Assembly (NCBI GenBank): GCA_009929375.1
Contig: SAAO01000003.1
Coordinates: 1 to 53,127 of the forward strand
Length of the DNA: 53,127 bases
From: Bacteroidia bacterium
GTDB lineage: Bacteria; Bacteroidota; Bacteroidia; Bacteroidales; Paludibacteraceae
Direction: 5' to 3'
Shown: positions 32,397 to 43,400 of the stretch, in pieces
How the letters are laid out: the number at the start of each line of letters is the position of its first letter
How positions within the stretch are numbered: the stretch's first letter is position 1
Made by a program: the position numbers and the translations under genes
The notes under the pieces: generated by a model
Seen by the model: only the letters and a program-made list of their open reading frames with translations
Told to the model about the DNA's origin: nothing
The model's database searches: none

Positions 32397-35219
32397 ATGA
32401 AAATGAAAACCGGAATTTTTAAAACTGCAATGGCTGCGCTGCTGATGTTTATATCAGTAACCATGTCGGCACAACAGGCACCTCCTGTACCTGTTGACCC
32501 TAAAGTGCGCTATGGAAAACTCGACAATGGCCTTACTTATTACATTCGTGCCAATAAGCTGCCAAAAGAACGTGCCGAATTTTATATTGCACAAAATGTA
32601 GGTGCAATCCTCGAAAACGACGATCAGAATGGTCTCGCTCACTTCCTCGAACACATGGCTTTCAACGGAACCAAAAATTTTCCCGGAAAGCTTATTATCA
32701 ATTATTTCGAAAGTATTGGTGTGAAGTTCGGAGCTAATATCAATGCTTACACCTCGCTCGACGAAACCGTGTACAATCTTTCGGATGTACCCACAACCCG
32801 CGAATCGGTGATCGACAGCGCATTGTTGGTTTTGCACGACTGGTCAAGCTTTATTTCGCTGCTCGAAAACGAAATTGATGCTGAACGCGGTGTGATTCGT
32901 GAAGAATGGCGTACAGGTGCAGGAGCCGAACGTCGTATGTGGAAAGAATCCAACAAACTGAAATATCCGGGCTCGCAATATTCCAAACGAGATGTAATTG
33001 GTGATACAGCTGTTATCAACAACTTCAGTTATGAAACATTGCGCAATTATTACCACAAATGGTATCGTCCGGACCTGCAGGCTATCCTTGTGGTAGGTGA
33101 TGTGGATGTTGACAAAATTGAAGCAAAAATCAAAAGTATGTTTGCCGATATTCCTGCAGCCAAAAATGCTGGCGAACGTCCGGTTTATAGCATCGAAAAC
33201 AATGTAGAGCCTATTGTAGCCATCGTAAAAGACCCTGAAGCACGCATGACCCGTATCGGTCTCGAATACAAACACGACAAATTACCTGTAGAAATTAAAA
33301 CTTCTGTCAGTGGTTATGCTTTGAGCATTGCCAATAATCTTATTTCTTCAATGCTTGGCGAACGATTCAACGAAATCAGCCAGCAGGGCGATGCTCCATT
33401 TGTAGGTGGATATGCCTTTTACGGCGACCTTGTAAAATCGAAAGATGCTTTCCAGATGCTGGTAATTCCTCACGAAGGACGTGAAGCTGAAGGTCTGAAA
33501 GCACTTTTGCTCGAAGCTGAAAAAGTAAAACGTTTCGGATTTACAAATTCAGAACTTGAACGCGCCAAAACTGATCTTTTGAAACGTATCGAAAAAGCAT
33601 ACAACGACCGTGAAAATCAGCGCAACAATCAGCTGGTACGCGAGTATGTACGCCATTTCCTCGAAAACGAAGTAATCCCGGGTATTGAATGGGAATATCA
33701 GACTTTGCAAATGCTGTTACCTCAACTCAAAGCCGACATGATTAATCAGATGGCTAAATCGTATGTAACCGAACAAAACCTGATTGTTCACATTATGTCA
33801 CCCGACAAAGCAACTGTAAAAGTGCCTGCTGAAGCTGAAATTATCCAGTTGATTGCCGACAGCAAAAAAGCTGAACTTACAGCCAAAGCTGAAGAGGACC
33901 TGAACAAACCGCTTATCGAAAAAGCTCCTAAAGCAGGAAAAATCGCAAGTGTGATTACCAACCAACAATTCGGAACCACTGAATGGATTCTGAAGAATGG
34001 AGTGAAAGTAGTATTCAAACCTACAAAATTCAAAGAAGATGAAATTCTGCTTTCAGCATTCAGTCAGGGAGGTTTGTCAAAAGTGAGAAAAATCGCTGAT
34101 CTGCCTTCAGCTATGCTGGCTTCAAGCATTGTGAGCAGCAACGGATTGGGAGCATTCAATCAGATTGACTTAGACAAAGTGCTTACCGGAAAAATTGCTT
34201 CGGTTACACCATTTATCGATCAGTACACCGAAGGTTTTGATGGGAACTCTTCAGTGAAGGATTTCGAAACAATGCTGCAGTTAATCTATCTGAATTTTAC
34301 AGCCGTACGCAAAGATGACAATTCATTTAAAGCGTTGATGAACATGTATAATGCAAGTCTGGTAAACCGTGCAAACGACCCACGCTCTGCCTTCTCAGAC
34401 AGCGTAAACGTTTGGATTACAAACAAGCATCCACGCAATGTGATTGTAAACGTCGACATGCTGAAAAAGGTTGATCAGGACAAAGCCATTGCATTCTTCA
34501 AAGAACGCTTTGCTCTGCCGGCCGACTTCACATTCGTATTCACCGGAAATGTAAACCCAGAAGATGAAGCCGTAAAAAATGCCGTATTGACTTATCTCGG
34601 AGGATTGAAATCGCTGAGAAAAACTGAAGTTTTCACTGACAACAACATCCGTAAACCACAGGGTGAAGTCAAAAAATATTTCACAAAAGAAATGAAGATC
34701 AACAAAGCCTCTAACTTCATTCTTTACAACGCTTCGTTGCCTTACAACGTACAAACAAGAACTTTAATGACTGCTATCGGCAATATCCTGAGCATGCGTT
34801 ACCTCGAAAGTATCCGCGAAAAAGAAGGCGGCTCGTATGGTGTAGGCGTTCGTGGAGCCATGAGCAATCTGCCTGTACCTGAAGCTACATTGTTGATGCA
34901 GTTCGATACCGACCCTGAAAAACAGGAAAAACTGATGGGTATTATTCATGCTGAAGTGGCCGAAATCGTGAAAAACGGTCCACGTCCGGAAGACGTACAA
35001 AAAGTTAAGGAAAATATGCTGAAGAAAATCAACGAAGATCTTGCTGAAAACAGTTGGTGGGAATCGGCAATTGTACGCCTCTATCAGGACAAACTGAACC
35101 TTGTAACTGATTACAAAGCTTCGGTTGACGCAATTAATCCTTTATTGATTCAGGAAACTCTGAAAAAAGTAACTGAACAAGGCAATGTACTCGAAGTAGT
35201 AATGCTTCCTGCTAAATAA
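32397..35219 (+). CDS. M16-family zinc metalloprotease, secreted
   Basis: This is a pitrilysin-type protease of 940 residues with a signal peptide (about 1-25, ending TMSAQ), so it is periplasmic or exported. The inverted zinc motif HFLEH gives ligands His82 and His86 and catalytic Glu85. The third ligand is Glu163 in DAERGVIREEW, at the canonical 76-residue distance. A second, inactive M16 half follows in the C-terminal part, with the RYLESIREKEGGSYGVGVRG substrate-binding segment. These enzymes degrade peptides of limited size. It is a single-gene unit. Confidence 0.95.
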   Translation: MKMKTGIFKTAMAALLMFISVTMSAQQAPPVPVDPKVRYGKLDNGLTYYIRANKLPKERAEFYIAQNVGAILENDDQNGLAHFLEHMAFNGTKNFPGKLIINYFESIGVKFGANINAYTSLDETVYNLSDVPTTRESVIDSALLVLHDWSSFISLLENEIDAERGVIREEWRTGAGAERRMWKESNKLKYPGSQYSKRDVIGDTAVINNFSYETLRNYYHKWYRPDLQAILVVGDVDVDKIEAKIKSMFADIPAAKNAGERPVYSIENNVEPIVAIVKDPEARMTRIGLEYKHDKLPVEIKTSVSGYALSIANNLISSMLGERFNEISQQGDAPFVGGYAFYGDLVKSKDAFQMLVIPHEGREAEGLKALLLEAEKVKRFGFTNSELERAKTDLLKRIEKAYNDRENQRNNQLVREYVRHFLENEVIPGIEWEYQTLQMLLPQLKADMINQMAKSYVTEQNLIVHIMSPDKATVKVPAEAEIIQLIADSKKAELTAKAEEDLNKPLIEKAPKAGKIASVITNQQFGTTEWILKNGVKVVFKPTKFKEDEILLSAFSQGGLSKVRKIADLPSAMLASSIVSSNGLGAFNQIDLDKVLTGKIASVTPFIDQYTEGFDGNSSVKDFETMLQLIYLNFTAVRKDDNSFKALMNMYNASLVNRANDPRSAFSDSVNVWITNKHPRNVIVNVDMLKKVDQDKAIAFFKERFALPADFTFVFTGNVNPEDEAVKNAVLTYLGGLKSLRKTEVFTDNNIRKPQGEVKKYFTKEMKINKASNFILYNASLPYNVQTRTLMTAIGNILSMRYLESIREKEGGSYGVGVRGAMSNLPVPEATLLMQFDTDPEKQEKLMGIIHAEVAEIVKNGPRPEDVQKVKENMLKKINEDLAENSWWESAIVRLYQDKLNLVTDYKASVDAINPLLIQETLKKVTEQGNVLEVVMLPAK

Positions 35220-35242
35220 GCTGCAAAAGTCCTTTTAAAAAG

Positions 35243-35275
35243 AAAAGCAGAATACCGGTTTGGTATTCTGCTTTT
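35243..35275. terminator. Bidirectional terminator between the M16 peptidase and argH
   Basis: A 14-bp perfect stem (35243-35256 with 35262-35275) has loop GGTTT, with A and T runs outside. It serves both convergent genes. Confidence 0.85.
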
Positions 35276-35328
35276 TTAGTTTTAAAAAAATCGTCAGATT
35301 TCTGAATCCAGGAAATTATATAAAAATT

Positions 35329-36663
35329 CTATTTAAGTAAATTCTGAATAGCAAGCTCCATTTGTTCGAAACCGAACTGTGACATAATCTGATTGCGGTA
35401 AGCACAAATTTCATCGTTGCACAAATTACCGATACTTCCTTCGTGCGTATGTTGCACATTTTTGTCGGGCACAAATTGTCCGGCTTCGATATCAAGTCCC
35501 ACTTTTTTGTACGCATCACGGAAAGGCATTCCGTCCAGCACAAGACGATTTACTTCTTCCACGCTGAAAAGATAATCATAACGCTTATCGTCCAGAATAT
35601 CGCGTTTGACCTCCACTTTATCCATCATCATGGCTGTCATTTCAATACAATCGCGTAACTCGCCAAATGCAGGTACAAAAACTTCCTTGATAATCTGCAA
35701 ATCGCGGAAATAACCGGAAGGAAGATTATTGGTAATCATCGAAATCTGCTGAGGTAAAGCCTGAAGCTTGTTGCATTTGGCACGCGTAAGCTCGAACACA
35801 TCCGGATTTTTCTTATGCGGCATAATACTGGAACCTGTGGTAAATTCGTCAGCAAGTTTTATAAATCCAAAATTCTGCGAAGTGTACATACAGGCATCAA
35901 AAGCCAGCTTCGAAATAGTTGCAGCCACTCCCGCCATTGCATTAGCAACTGTTCGTTCCATTTTGCCACGTCCCATTTGCGCATATACCACATTGTAATT
36001 CATCGACGAAAAACCAAGTAAATCGGTAGTCATCTGACGATTCAGAGGAAACGATGAACCATATCCGGCAGCCGAACCCAGAGGATTTCGATTGGTGATA
36101 TTCCAGGCAGAAAGAAGTGTTTGCAAATCGTCGGCCAGACTTTCGGCATAAGCACCAAACCACAATCCGAACGACGACGGCATGGCTACCTGTAAATGCG
36201 TATATCCGGGCAAAAGCACATCCTTGTAACGGTTGCTTTGGGCAATGAGCACATCAAACAAATGGTTCAGCGAAGCTACTGTGTCGAAAATCTCCTGACG
36301 GGCAAAAAGTTTCAGATCCACCAGCACCTGATCGTTACGCGAACGGCCGCTGTGAATTTTTTTACCCACATCGCCCAGTTTTCGTGTAAGCATAAGCTCC
36401 ACCTGCGAATGCACATCCTCCACTCCTTCTTCAATTTCGAAACTGCCCGAAACAGCAATTTTATAAATCGACTTTAATTCAGCAAGCAACAGCTCGAGCT
36501 CCTGTTTCCCGAGCAGCCCGACTGATTCGAGCATAGTGATGTGTGCCATTGAACCCAATACGTCGTAAGGAGCCAGAAACAAGTCCATTTCGCGATCGCG
36601 ACCCACTGTATAAGCTTCGATACGGTCGTTGACTTTCGTATTTTTTTCCCAGAGTTTCGACAT
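35329..36663 (-). CDS. argH: Argininosuccinate lyase
   Basis: ArgH splits argininosuccinate into arginine and fumarate, the last step of arginine synthesis. The family signature GSSIMPHKKNPD is present, as are SGRSRNDQV and the GYTHLQ motif (LLPGYTHLQVAMPSSF). The length of 444 residues is normal. It is separated by 15 kb and orientation from argG. It follows the SRPBCC gene by 44 bases and pyrE upstream, so it appears co-transcribed with genes that are not for arginine. Confidence 0.97.
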   Translation of the reverse strand: MSKLWEKNTKVNDRIEAYTVGRDREMDLFLAPYDVLGSMAHITMLESVGLLGKQELELLLAELKSIYKIAVSGSFEIEEGVEDVHSQVELMLTRKLGDVGKKIHSGRSRNDQVLVDLKLFARQEIFDTVASLNHLFDVLIAQSNRYKDVLLPGYTHLQVAMPSSFGLWFGAYAESLADDLQTLLSAWNITNRNPLGSAAGYGSSFPLNRQMTTDLLGFSSMNYNVVYAQMGRGKMERTVANAMAGVAATISKLAFDACMYTSQNFGFIKLADEFTTGSSIMPHKKNPDVFELTRAKCNKLQALPQQISMITNNLPSGYFRDLQIIKEVFVPAFGELRDCIEMTAMMMDKVEVKRDILDDKRYDYLFSVEEVNRLVLDGMPFRDAYKKVGLDIEAGQFVPDKNVQHTHEGSIGNLCNDEICAYRNQIMSQFGFEQMELAIQNLLK

Positions 36664-36707
36664 TTCAGTGAATTGTTTTATTTGAATTACTTTCCGAAAA
36701 AATGCAT

Positions 36708-37124
36708 TTATTTGCTCAGCGCTTTGGCCAATACATCGGCTACAGAATTGATCCCTGATTTCAATTTACTGTCAAGCATCATTTTAATCATTGCAGGTAA
36801 TTCGGCGCTCAGTGTAAGTTTCATTTTCGTATCATTTTCGGCCACCTGCTTTAGCTGTATCCAGACATTAATATGAATCGGCGAATTTTCCGATTCGAGT
36901 TTTATCGTTTTAAAGGGTTCGCGCTCAATAATGCGAAACCCCACACGCCCGTAACCTTCGACGCCAAAGCTGCAGCTATCGGCATCGTATTGCAGATCTT
37001 TTACCTTTGCATTGAGTTCGGGATTATCGGCAATGCGACTCAGATTATTCAGGTCGCTAAGTATGCCAAAAACCATTTCTTCTGACGAAGAAATGGTTTT
37101 AATATCACTTTCGTATGTTGACAT
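36708..37124 (-). CDS. SRPBCC-family protein
   Basis: This 138-residue protein has the START/polyketide-cyclase-like helix-grip fold. It begins STYESDIKTISSSEEMVFGI and ends with a long amphipathic helix, MIKMMLDSKLKSGINSVADV. It has no signal peptide. Such proteins bind lipids or hydrophobic molecules, and the function here is unknown. It lies between pyrE and argH on the same strand and has its own -7 box. Confidence 0.75.
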   Translation of the reverse strand: MSTYESDIKTISSSEEMVFGILSDLNNLSRIADNPELNAKVKDLQYDADSCSFGVEGYGRVGFRIIEREPFKTIKLESENSPIHINVWIQLKQVAENDTKMKLTLSAELPAMIKMMLDSKLKSGINSVADVLAKALSK

Positions 37125-37183
37125 GCGGATATTTGATTTTTATTGATTTATCATTTACATTATTCTTTGTATTGCTAAAAACG

Positions 37184-37191
37184 CAAAACTA
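37184..37191 (-). promoter_or_regulatory. Candidate -7 box of the SRPBCC-argH unit
   Basis: The minus strand reads TAGTTTTG (TAnnTTTG), 60 bases upstream of the ATG. It suggests argH can be expressed apart from pyrE. Confidence 0.45.
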
Positions 37192-37201
37192 CGGAATATG
37201 T

Positions 37202-37843
37202 TCAATGTAAATCTTTTCTCCACTGCGAAGGATTCACACGCCATTCTTTAAGCGTTTCAATATCAGCTTCAGCAATATATTTGGTCGACAAGGCTTCGTT
37301 GAGCACAGCATCGTAACTGCAAAGTGTGGTCAGTTTTACTTTTGCGGCTTTAAATTTCTGCTCAGCTTCTGGGAAACCGTACGAGAAAATTGCAATCATA
37401 CCCAACACATCCGATCCATCTTTGCGAATCGCTTCCACAGCCTTCAGACTGCTTCCTCCGGTTGAGATCAAGTCTTCAATCACCACAACCTTTTGGCCGG
37501 GACGTAAATCACCTTCGATCAGATTTTCGAGTCCGTGATCCTTGGGTGTCGGGCGAATGTAGATAAACGGCAAACCAAGTGCATCGGCCACAAGCGCACC
37601 CTGAGCAATGGCTCCGGTAGCAACTCCGGCAATCACTTCCACATCCGGATAAAGTTCGAGGATAAGACGGCTTATTTCAATTTTAATAAAAGTACGAATC
37701 TGTGGATACGACAAAGTTTTACGATTGTCGCAGTATATAGGCGATTTCCAACCCGAAGCCCATGTAAACGGATTACGCGGTTGTAACTTAACAGCTTTGA
37801 TTCGAAGCAGCTTTTCGGCTACTGCTTTTTCTAATGATTTCAT
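37202..37843 (-). CDS. pyrE: Orotate phosphoribosyltransferase
   Basis: PyrE joins orotate and PRPP to give orotidine 5'-phosphate in pyrimidine synthesis. The PRPP-binding motif VVIEDLISTGGSSLKAVEAI is clear near 116-135, and the IYCDNRKTLSYP loop and RPTPKDHGLENLIEG catalytic loop are present. The length of 213 residues is typical. It is followed by the SRPBCC gene (77-base gap) and then argH. Pyrimidine and arginine synthesis both draw on carbamoyl phosphate, which makes the neighbourhood sensible but proves no co-regulation. Confidence 0.97.
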   Translation of the reverse strand: MKSLEKAVAEKLLRIKAVKLQPRNPFTWASGWKSPIYCDNRKTLSYPQIRTFIKIEISRLILELYPDVEVIAGVATGAIAQGALVADALGLPFIYIRPTPKDHGLENLIEGDLRPGQKVVVIEDLISTGGSSLKAVEAIRKDGSDVLGMIAIFSYGFPEAEQKFKAAKVKLTTLCSYDAVLNEALSTKYIAEADIETLKEWRVNPSQWRKDLH

Positions 37844-37909
37844 GATGAGATATTTTTATATTTGACAAACAACTTTTTATACCTGTGAAAAGTGTCTTCG
37901 TTGATGCTG

Positions 37910-37917
37910 CAAAGTTA
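37910..37917 (-). promoter_or_regulatory. Candidate -7 box of pyrE
   Basis: The minus strand reads TAACTTTG (TAnnTTTG), with a leader of about 60 bases. Confidence 0.55.
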
Positions 37918-38077
37918 AGCAAACAATTTTAGTCAGGAAATATAAAAAATCATATTTTAAAACATTATTTATCTGCATAAAAATCACATAATATTTTATA
38001 TATGTGTATATTTCGAATCAAACGCAACATATTTATTCATTTTTCAATACAAATTTCATAACACACAAAAAATGTTT

Positions 38078-38085
38078 TATCTTTG
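38078..38085 (+). promoter_or_regulatory. Candidate -7 box just before the GTG-start exported protein
   Basis: TATCTTTG matches TAnnTTTG and ends only 5 bases before the GTG at 38091, which would make the transcript nearly or fully leaderless. Confidence 0.4.
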
Positions 38086-38090
38086 CAACA

Positions 38091-38468
38091 GTGAAACTTC
38101 GTATCCGACATATTGCCACCATTCTTGTTTCAGTATTTTTTGCAATACTGTTGCAGAACAGTGTATTCGCTCCTCAAAAAGTGAATATTCCGGAGTACAA
38201 CAGTACCGACATTCAGGATAAACAGTTTGCCTTCGAAGCCCCGGATTATTCTGTCACAGGATCGGGATACGAGCAGGTGCGTATACCTGTACAGTTTAGT
38301 AATCTGCATTTGCGCAGAACAGGAAATTCAGATTTTCTGCGCAACCTGCACTTTTCAAACTGTATTGAAAAACAATTTGGCATTTCGTTGATTACATATC
38401 TCAAAAAAAGTTCTCTCAAAGAATCTTCAGGGTATTATTTATACCATCTTCGCAAACTTCTTATTTAG
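38091..38468 (+). CDS. Small exported protein of unknown function
   Basis: The open frame extends up to an ATG at 38004, but a good promoter lies inside it. The GTG at 38091 starts a textbook signal peptide (KLRIRHIATILVSVFFAILL, then QNSVFA), so the GTG is preferred, giving 125 residues. The mature part is short, strand-like and then basic (YLKKSSLKESSGYYLYHLRK). I do not recognise it. The start is uncertain and a chance frame is not excluded. Confidence 0.5.
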   Translation: MKLRIRHIATILVSVFFAILLQNSVFAPQKVNIPEYNSTDIQDKQFAFEAPDYSVTGSGYEQVRIPVQFSNLHLRRTGNSDFLRNLHFSNCIEKQFGISLITYLKKSSLKESSGYYLYHLRKLLI

Positions 38469-38698
38469 TACTTCGTCCATACTTTCTGTAATTTTCTTTC
38501 GAAAAGCACTTTTCGTGGCTGCCAAGGGATAATTACATCCTCACTCTTACTCAGCAACATTTTTGCGTAACCTGATTTGTATAAAATATGCAGAATCGGG
38601 CATTATGCAATACGATTGCGACTACTATTCTATTTAAATAAAAAAACATAAATAAAATCGTTGTATTCACAGCGACAACAAATTAAGTATAAAATCAT

Positions 38699-39220
38699 AT
38701 GGACAAAAATATATCAGTTGAGCAATACCTCAACCAACCCGAAAACAAAGAAATAATTGCAAAAAAGAAATCTCCTGTAACATCAATCATAATCCTGGCA
38801 TGTGGAATAGCACTTTTCGTAGCCAGCGTAATGCTCAAACAGGCATCATCAGGACTAATATTCCCATTAATTATCACCGTGGCCTCCATCGTAACCATAT
38901 GGGGTATTTTTGCATTCTCATTCCGTAAGAAAAAATTCTATGTAAGTGCAACAGGTCAGGAAATTAAAGTAAAAGAGTTCCTTTTCAATATAAAAGACCG
39001 TGATAAATTAGTACGAATGGTTGAAAGTTCTGACTTTAGCGGCATCGAAAAACTTGAAAAATCGGCACAGGACAGCCTCAAACTTAAAGTTGCCACCACA
39101 GCCGACCACAATTACTGTTTGGCACAGGTAGTGGTATTTATACCATACGAATACGTAAATGCTACAAATCCGGTAAAAATACCAGCAGAGAAAGCTAAAG
39201 CACTGTTTACAAGTCTTTGA
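38699..39220 (+). CDS. Two-transmembrane-segment protein of unknown function
   Basis: This 173-residue protein has a short polar N-terminus and two membrane helices (about 27-45 SIIILACGIALFVASVM and 52-73 GLIFPLIITVASIVTIWGIF). A soluble C-terminal domain of about 95 residues contains KLKVATTADHNYCLAQVVVF. No family is recognised. The gap before it (38469-38698) holds no visible gene or RNA. A strong terminator follows. Confidence 0.7.
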   Translation: MDKNISVEQYLNQPENKEIIAKKKSPVTSIIILACGIALFVASVMLKQASSGLIFPLIITVASIVTIWGIFAFSFRKKKFYVSATGQEIKVKEFLFNIKDRDKLVRMVESSDFSGIEKLEKSAQDSLKLKVATTADHNYCLAQVVVFIPYEYVNATNPVKIPAEKAKALFTSL

Positions 39221-39291
39221 TTAATTGCCCCATACAAAAAAAGTATTGCAATTCTGAATCATAAAAATACTTTTTAATTCTTCGTTTGCCC

Positions 39292-39328
39292 GACCTGTTA
39301 TCGCACATTTGAATTGCGATAACAGGTC
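39292..39328 (+). terminator. Terminator after the two-helix membrane protein gene
   Basis: A 14-bp perfect stem (39292-39305 with 39315-39328), with a 9-base loop, is followed by eight T. It is the strongest terminator in the window. Confidence 0.9.
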
Positions 39329-39482
39329 TTTTTTTTATCAACGACATGAAAAATCCCTTATCTCAGAAATAATAAACCAAATAGCTCAACGCCATATAAA
39401 CTTCACAAATATTCAAACAGAAAAAACTTTTTTCACAAACAAACTGTTTTCAAGACATATAAACACTTAAAAATAATACATC

Positions 39483-40409
39483 ATGAAAAGAAAAAAGAGC
39501 TTAATGGCAATCCTTGCCATATTTCTTACTATGAATGTAAGTGCTCAGGTCATCGAAACGGAGAAAAGTCTGAAAACACTGGTAACCGATACTGTTAGTG
39601 GATGGCGATTTGGTGGAGTTACGGCCATTAATGCATCTCAAACAGCACTCGTAAACTGGGCCGCAGGGGGTGAGGGCTCTTATGCTGTAAACGGAATATT
39701 CAGCGCATTTGCCAATTACAAAAACGGAACAACTGCATGGGATAATTCATTAGATATTGGCTATGGATTTTTAAATCAGAATGTATCGGGTTATAAAAAG
39801 ACCGATGATAAAATAGATTTCCTGTCGAAATACGGGAAAAGGGCTTTCGCTGACTTTTACTACAGTGCATTGGTAAATTTCAAAACCCAGTTTACTCCCG
39901 GTTACAATACAAACAACACAAAAATATCGAATCTGCTGGCTCCCGGATATTTGCTTGGCGCAATTGGTATGAATTATCAACCCGACAAATACTTTAATGT
40001 ATTCCTGGCTCCATTTACCGGTAAAATGACGATTGTAAACGACACAGCGCTTTCAAATGCGGGCGCATTTGGTGTTACTCCGGGTGAAACAACACGCTCG
40101 GAATTCGGGGGCTATACGCGCATTATTTATTCACAAAATGATTTTAAAGCTGAGCTACTCAAAAATCTGTCGTTTACCACCAAACTTGATCTTTTCTCAA
40201 ACTTCCTCAACAAGCCACAAAACATCGACGTCAGCTGGGAAACGCTTATTGCTATGAAGGTAAATAAATATCTATCGGTAAGCCTCAATACTCATTTACT
40301 ATACGATGCCGATACAAAATGGGAAGACACCAACAACGATGGAACACCCGATAAGGCGAAAGTTCAGTTCAAGGAAATTCTGGGTGTGGGTTTTTCATAC
40401 AAATTCTGA
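39483..40409 (+). CDS. DUF3078 family outer-envelope protein
   Basis: This 308-residue exported protein has a signal peptide (about 1-21, ending VSAQ) and a strand-rich body with a C-terminal phenylalanine (GVGFSYKF), so it is probably an outer-membrane barrel. The N-terminal block GWRFGGVTAINASQTALVNW followed by AAGGEGSYAVNG is the DUF3078 hallmark. Its function is unknown. Near the C-terminus WEDTNNDGTPDKAK is a calcium-binding-like loop. It is a single-gene unit ended by a terminator. Confidence 0.85.
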   Translation: MKRKKSLMAILAIFLTMNVSAQVIETEKSLKTLVTDTVSGWRFGGVTAINASQTALVNWAAGGEGSYAVNGIFSAFANYKNGTTAWDNSLDIGYGFLNQNVSGYKKTDDKIDFLSKYGKRAFADFYYSALVNFKTQFTPGYNTNNTKISNLLAPGYLLGAIGMNYQPDKYFNVFLAPFTGKMTIVNDTALSNAGAFGVTPGETTRSEFGGYTRIIYSQNDFKAELLKNLSFTTKLDLFSNFLNKPQNIDVSWETLIAMKVNKYLSVSLNTHLLYDADTKWEDTNNDGTPDKAKVQFKEILGVGFSYKF

Positions 40410-40429
40410 AACCACATTATACACAAAAC

Positions 40430-40459
40430 AAAAGCCTTACCGATACCGGTAAGGCTTTT
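40430..40459. terminator. Bidirectional terminator between DUF3078 and secDF
   Basis: A 13-bp perfect stem (40430-40442 with 40447-40459) has loop ATAC, with A and T runs outside. Confidence 0.85.
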
Positions 40460-40490
40460 GCCACTTTTATAAAAACATATTATCTGCTAA

Positions 40491-43400
40491 TTATTTCTTA
40501 GCTTCGACTACAGCGTTCTCTTTTTTACGGAGACGTTTGTATATTTCATAAGTAATAGGAGAAGCTACGAACACCGAAGAATATGTACCAATAGCAATAC
40601 CAAACAACATTGCAAATACAAATCCGCGAATAGTTTCGCCACCTAATACAAATATCGCAATCAATACAACCAATGTACTCATAGAGGTACTAAACGTACG
40701 ACTCAAGGTAGAATTAATCGCATCATTCATAACAGTTTGTCTGTCACGTTTCGGATACAATCCCACATTTTCACGAATACGGTCGAAGATAATCACAGTA
40801 TCGTTCACCGAATAACCAACCACAGTAAGGATAGCTGCAATAAACGATTGGTCAATTTCCATTGAGAAAGGCATAATGCTGTAAAGCAAAGAGAACGATC
40901 CAATGGTAATAACCGCATCATGCACAAGAGCAAGCGTTGCACCAAGTGCATAAGAGAACTCACGGAAACGGATAAAGATATAAAGACCAATAGCAAGAAG
41001 AGCAAATATAACAGCCCATACAGCTGCCGTTTTAATGTCATCAGCAATAGTTGGTCCTACTTTTTGAGAGCTTTGGATGTTGGCATCAACAAATACATCC
41101 TTGGTTACGTCTGCTTTCAGAAGAGGTTTCAGACCCTGATAAAGTTTTTCTTCAATTTCGTTATCTACGGTTTCCGAATTTTCTTCAATTTTATATTTTG
41201 TTGAAATACGTACCTGATTTTCGGAACCAATAGTGATAACCTGTACACCAGCACCTTCAAACTGACCTTCGAGCATATCACGCACTTCGGCAGTTTTCAC
41301 AGGCTCATCGAAACGAACCACATAGTTACGTCCACCGCTGAAGTCAACACCTAAGTTCAAACCGCGTGTTGCAAACGAAATTACACTTACAAGAAGTAAC
41401 ACTCCCGAAATATAATAGGCAATTTTTCTATACCCAATAAAGTTAATGCTTAATCCCTGGAACCAGTTTTTTGTAAATTCAGTCGTAAACGGAAGTTCTT
41501 TGGCCTTTTCGCGTTTCGCATACATTTCGAGCATCAAACGGGTAAGGAACACCGAAGTAATAAACGAAGTCACAATACCAATCATCAAGGTATTTGCAAA
41601 ACCTTTGATAGGACCTGTACCAAACACTGACAATACAACACCTGTGATAAACGTAGTTAACTGTCCATCCACAATGGCAGAAATAGCATTTTTATAACCA
41701 TCGGTAATAGCACGGTTCATCGTTTTACCGGCGCGTAACTCTTCACGAATACGTTCGTAAATAATTACGTTACCATCCACAGCCATACCCAAGGTCAATA
41801 CAATACCGGCAATACCAGGCAATGTAAGTACTGCTGAGAAGGAAGCAAGAATACCCATCAGGAAGAATACGTTGGCAAACAAAGCCACATCCGCAATAAG
41901 TCCCGGCACTTTACCATAATAAAGAATCATGTAAAGCAATACAAGTACAAATGCGATAATAAACGAAATAAAACCGCTGTTAATCGCATCCTGTCCGAGC
42001 GAAGGCCCAACCACATCTTCCTGAACAATTCGTGCAGGAGCAGGCATTTTACCTGATTTCAGAGTATTTGCCAAGTCCTTAGCTTCTTCTACAGTAAAGT
42101 TACCTGTAATCTGTGAGCTACCTCCGGTAATCTCACCATTTACAGTTGGGAAAGAGTAGATATATCCATCGAGAGCAATAGCAATTGATTTACCAATATT
42201 ATCTTTGGTCATACGAGCCCATGTCTTAGCTCCTTCAGCATTCATAGTCATACTTACATTGGCGTAAGCTGATGTTTGAGAGAAGTCGGCTTTGGCATCG
42301 GTAATTACATCTCCTGCAAGTGGCGCACGTCCATCGCGGTTGGTAATTTTGATAGCAACCAACTGGAAGAACTCACCTTTTTCATCAATCGCTTTTACAG
42401 TCCAGCGCAAACCAAGGTCTCGTGGCAATACTTCTTTCACCTGTTTAGTGGCAAAATATCCATTAATTTTAGCTGTATCCTTGCTGTGAGCCAAACCTAC
42501 AACAGGACCACGACCAATCTGTCCATTAGGACCACCTACCTGAAGCACTGCAAACAAAGGATTTTCCTTGATAGCCTGCTGAGCAAGTTTGGTAGAATCA
42601 GTAGCAGTTTGAGATTTCTGAGTAAGTGCAGCTTTAAGGCTATCGACGCCGGTAGCAGTGTTTACTTCAGTAGCAGTAGTATCAGCCACAGTAGTAGCTG
42701 AATCAACAGCTACTGCAGTGCCTGCTTTTGCCATCGCTCCGAGAACCTGATTAGCCTGCGAGATATTATTGATAATTTCGCTCAGCTCATAAGTTTCCCA
42801 GAATTCGAGGTTTGCAGAACCCTGAAGCAGTTTACGAACACGTTCTGGTTCTTTAACACCCGGAAGTTCAATAAGGATACGTCCTGTGTTGTTATTATCA
42901 CGTTGAATGTTGGGTTGAACCACACCAAAACGGTCGATACGGGTACGCAACACATTGAAAGAATTACTGATAGCACCATCAATTTCTTCTTTCAAGACTT
43001 TGATCACATCTTCGTTCGAAGTTGTCAGCGATATTTTATCTTTCAATTCAAAAGTACTGAATACAGTAGCCAATTTTGCATTAGGATCGAGTTCCTTGTA
43101 CGCCTGCACAAACAAATCGATATACTGAACCTGACTGTTGGTTTTCTGACGTTCGCTGGCCAATGCCAATGCCTGATTGAAATTTGGCGAGGTGTTGTGA
43201 CCTGAAAGCGAGCGGATAATATCCGGTACCGACACTTCAAGTGTTACGTTCATACCACCTTTAAGGTCGAGACCAAGATTGATTTCTTTTTCGCGACACT
43301 CCTTGAGGGTATAACCTAACCATACCTTTTCATTTGCGATAGAATCCAGATACTGGAATTCTTTCATTTTGTCCCCTGCTGCGTATTCAATCGCTTTTTT

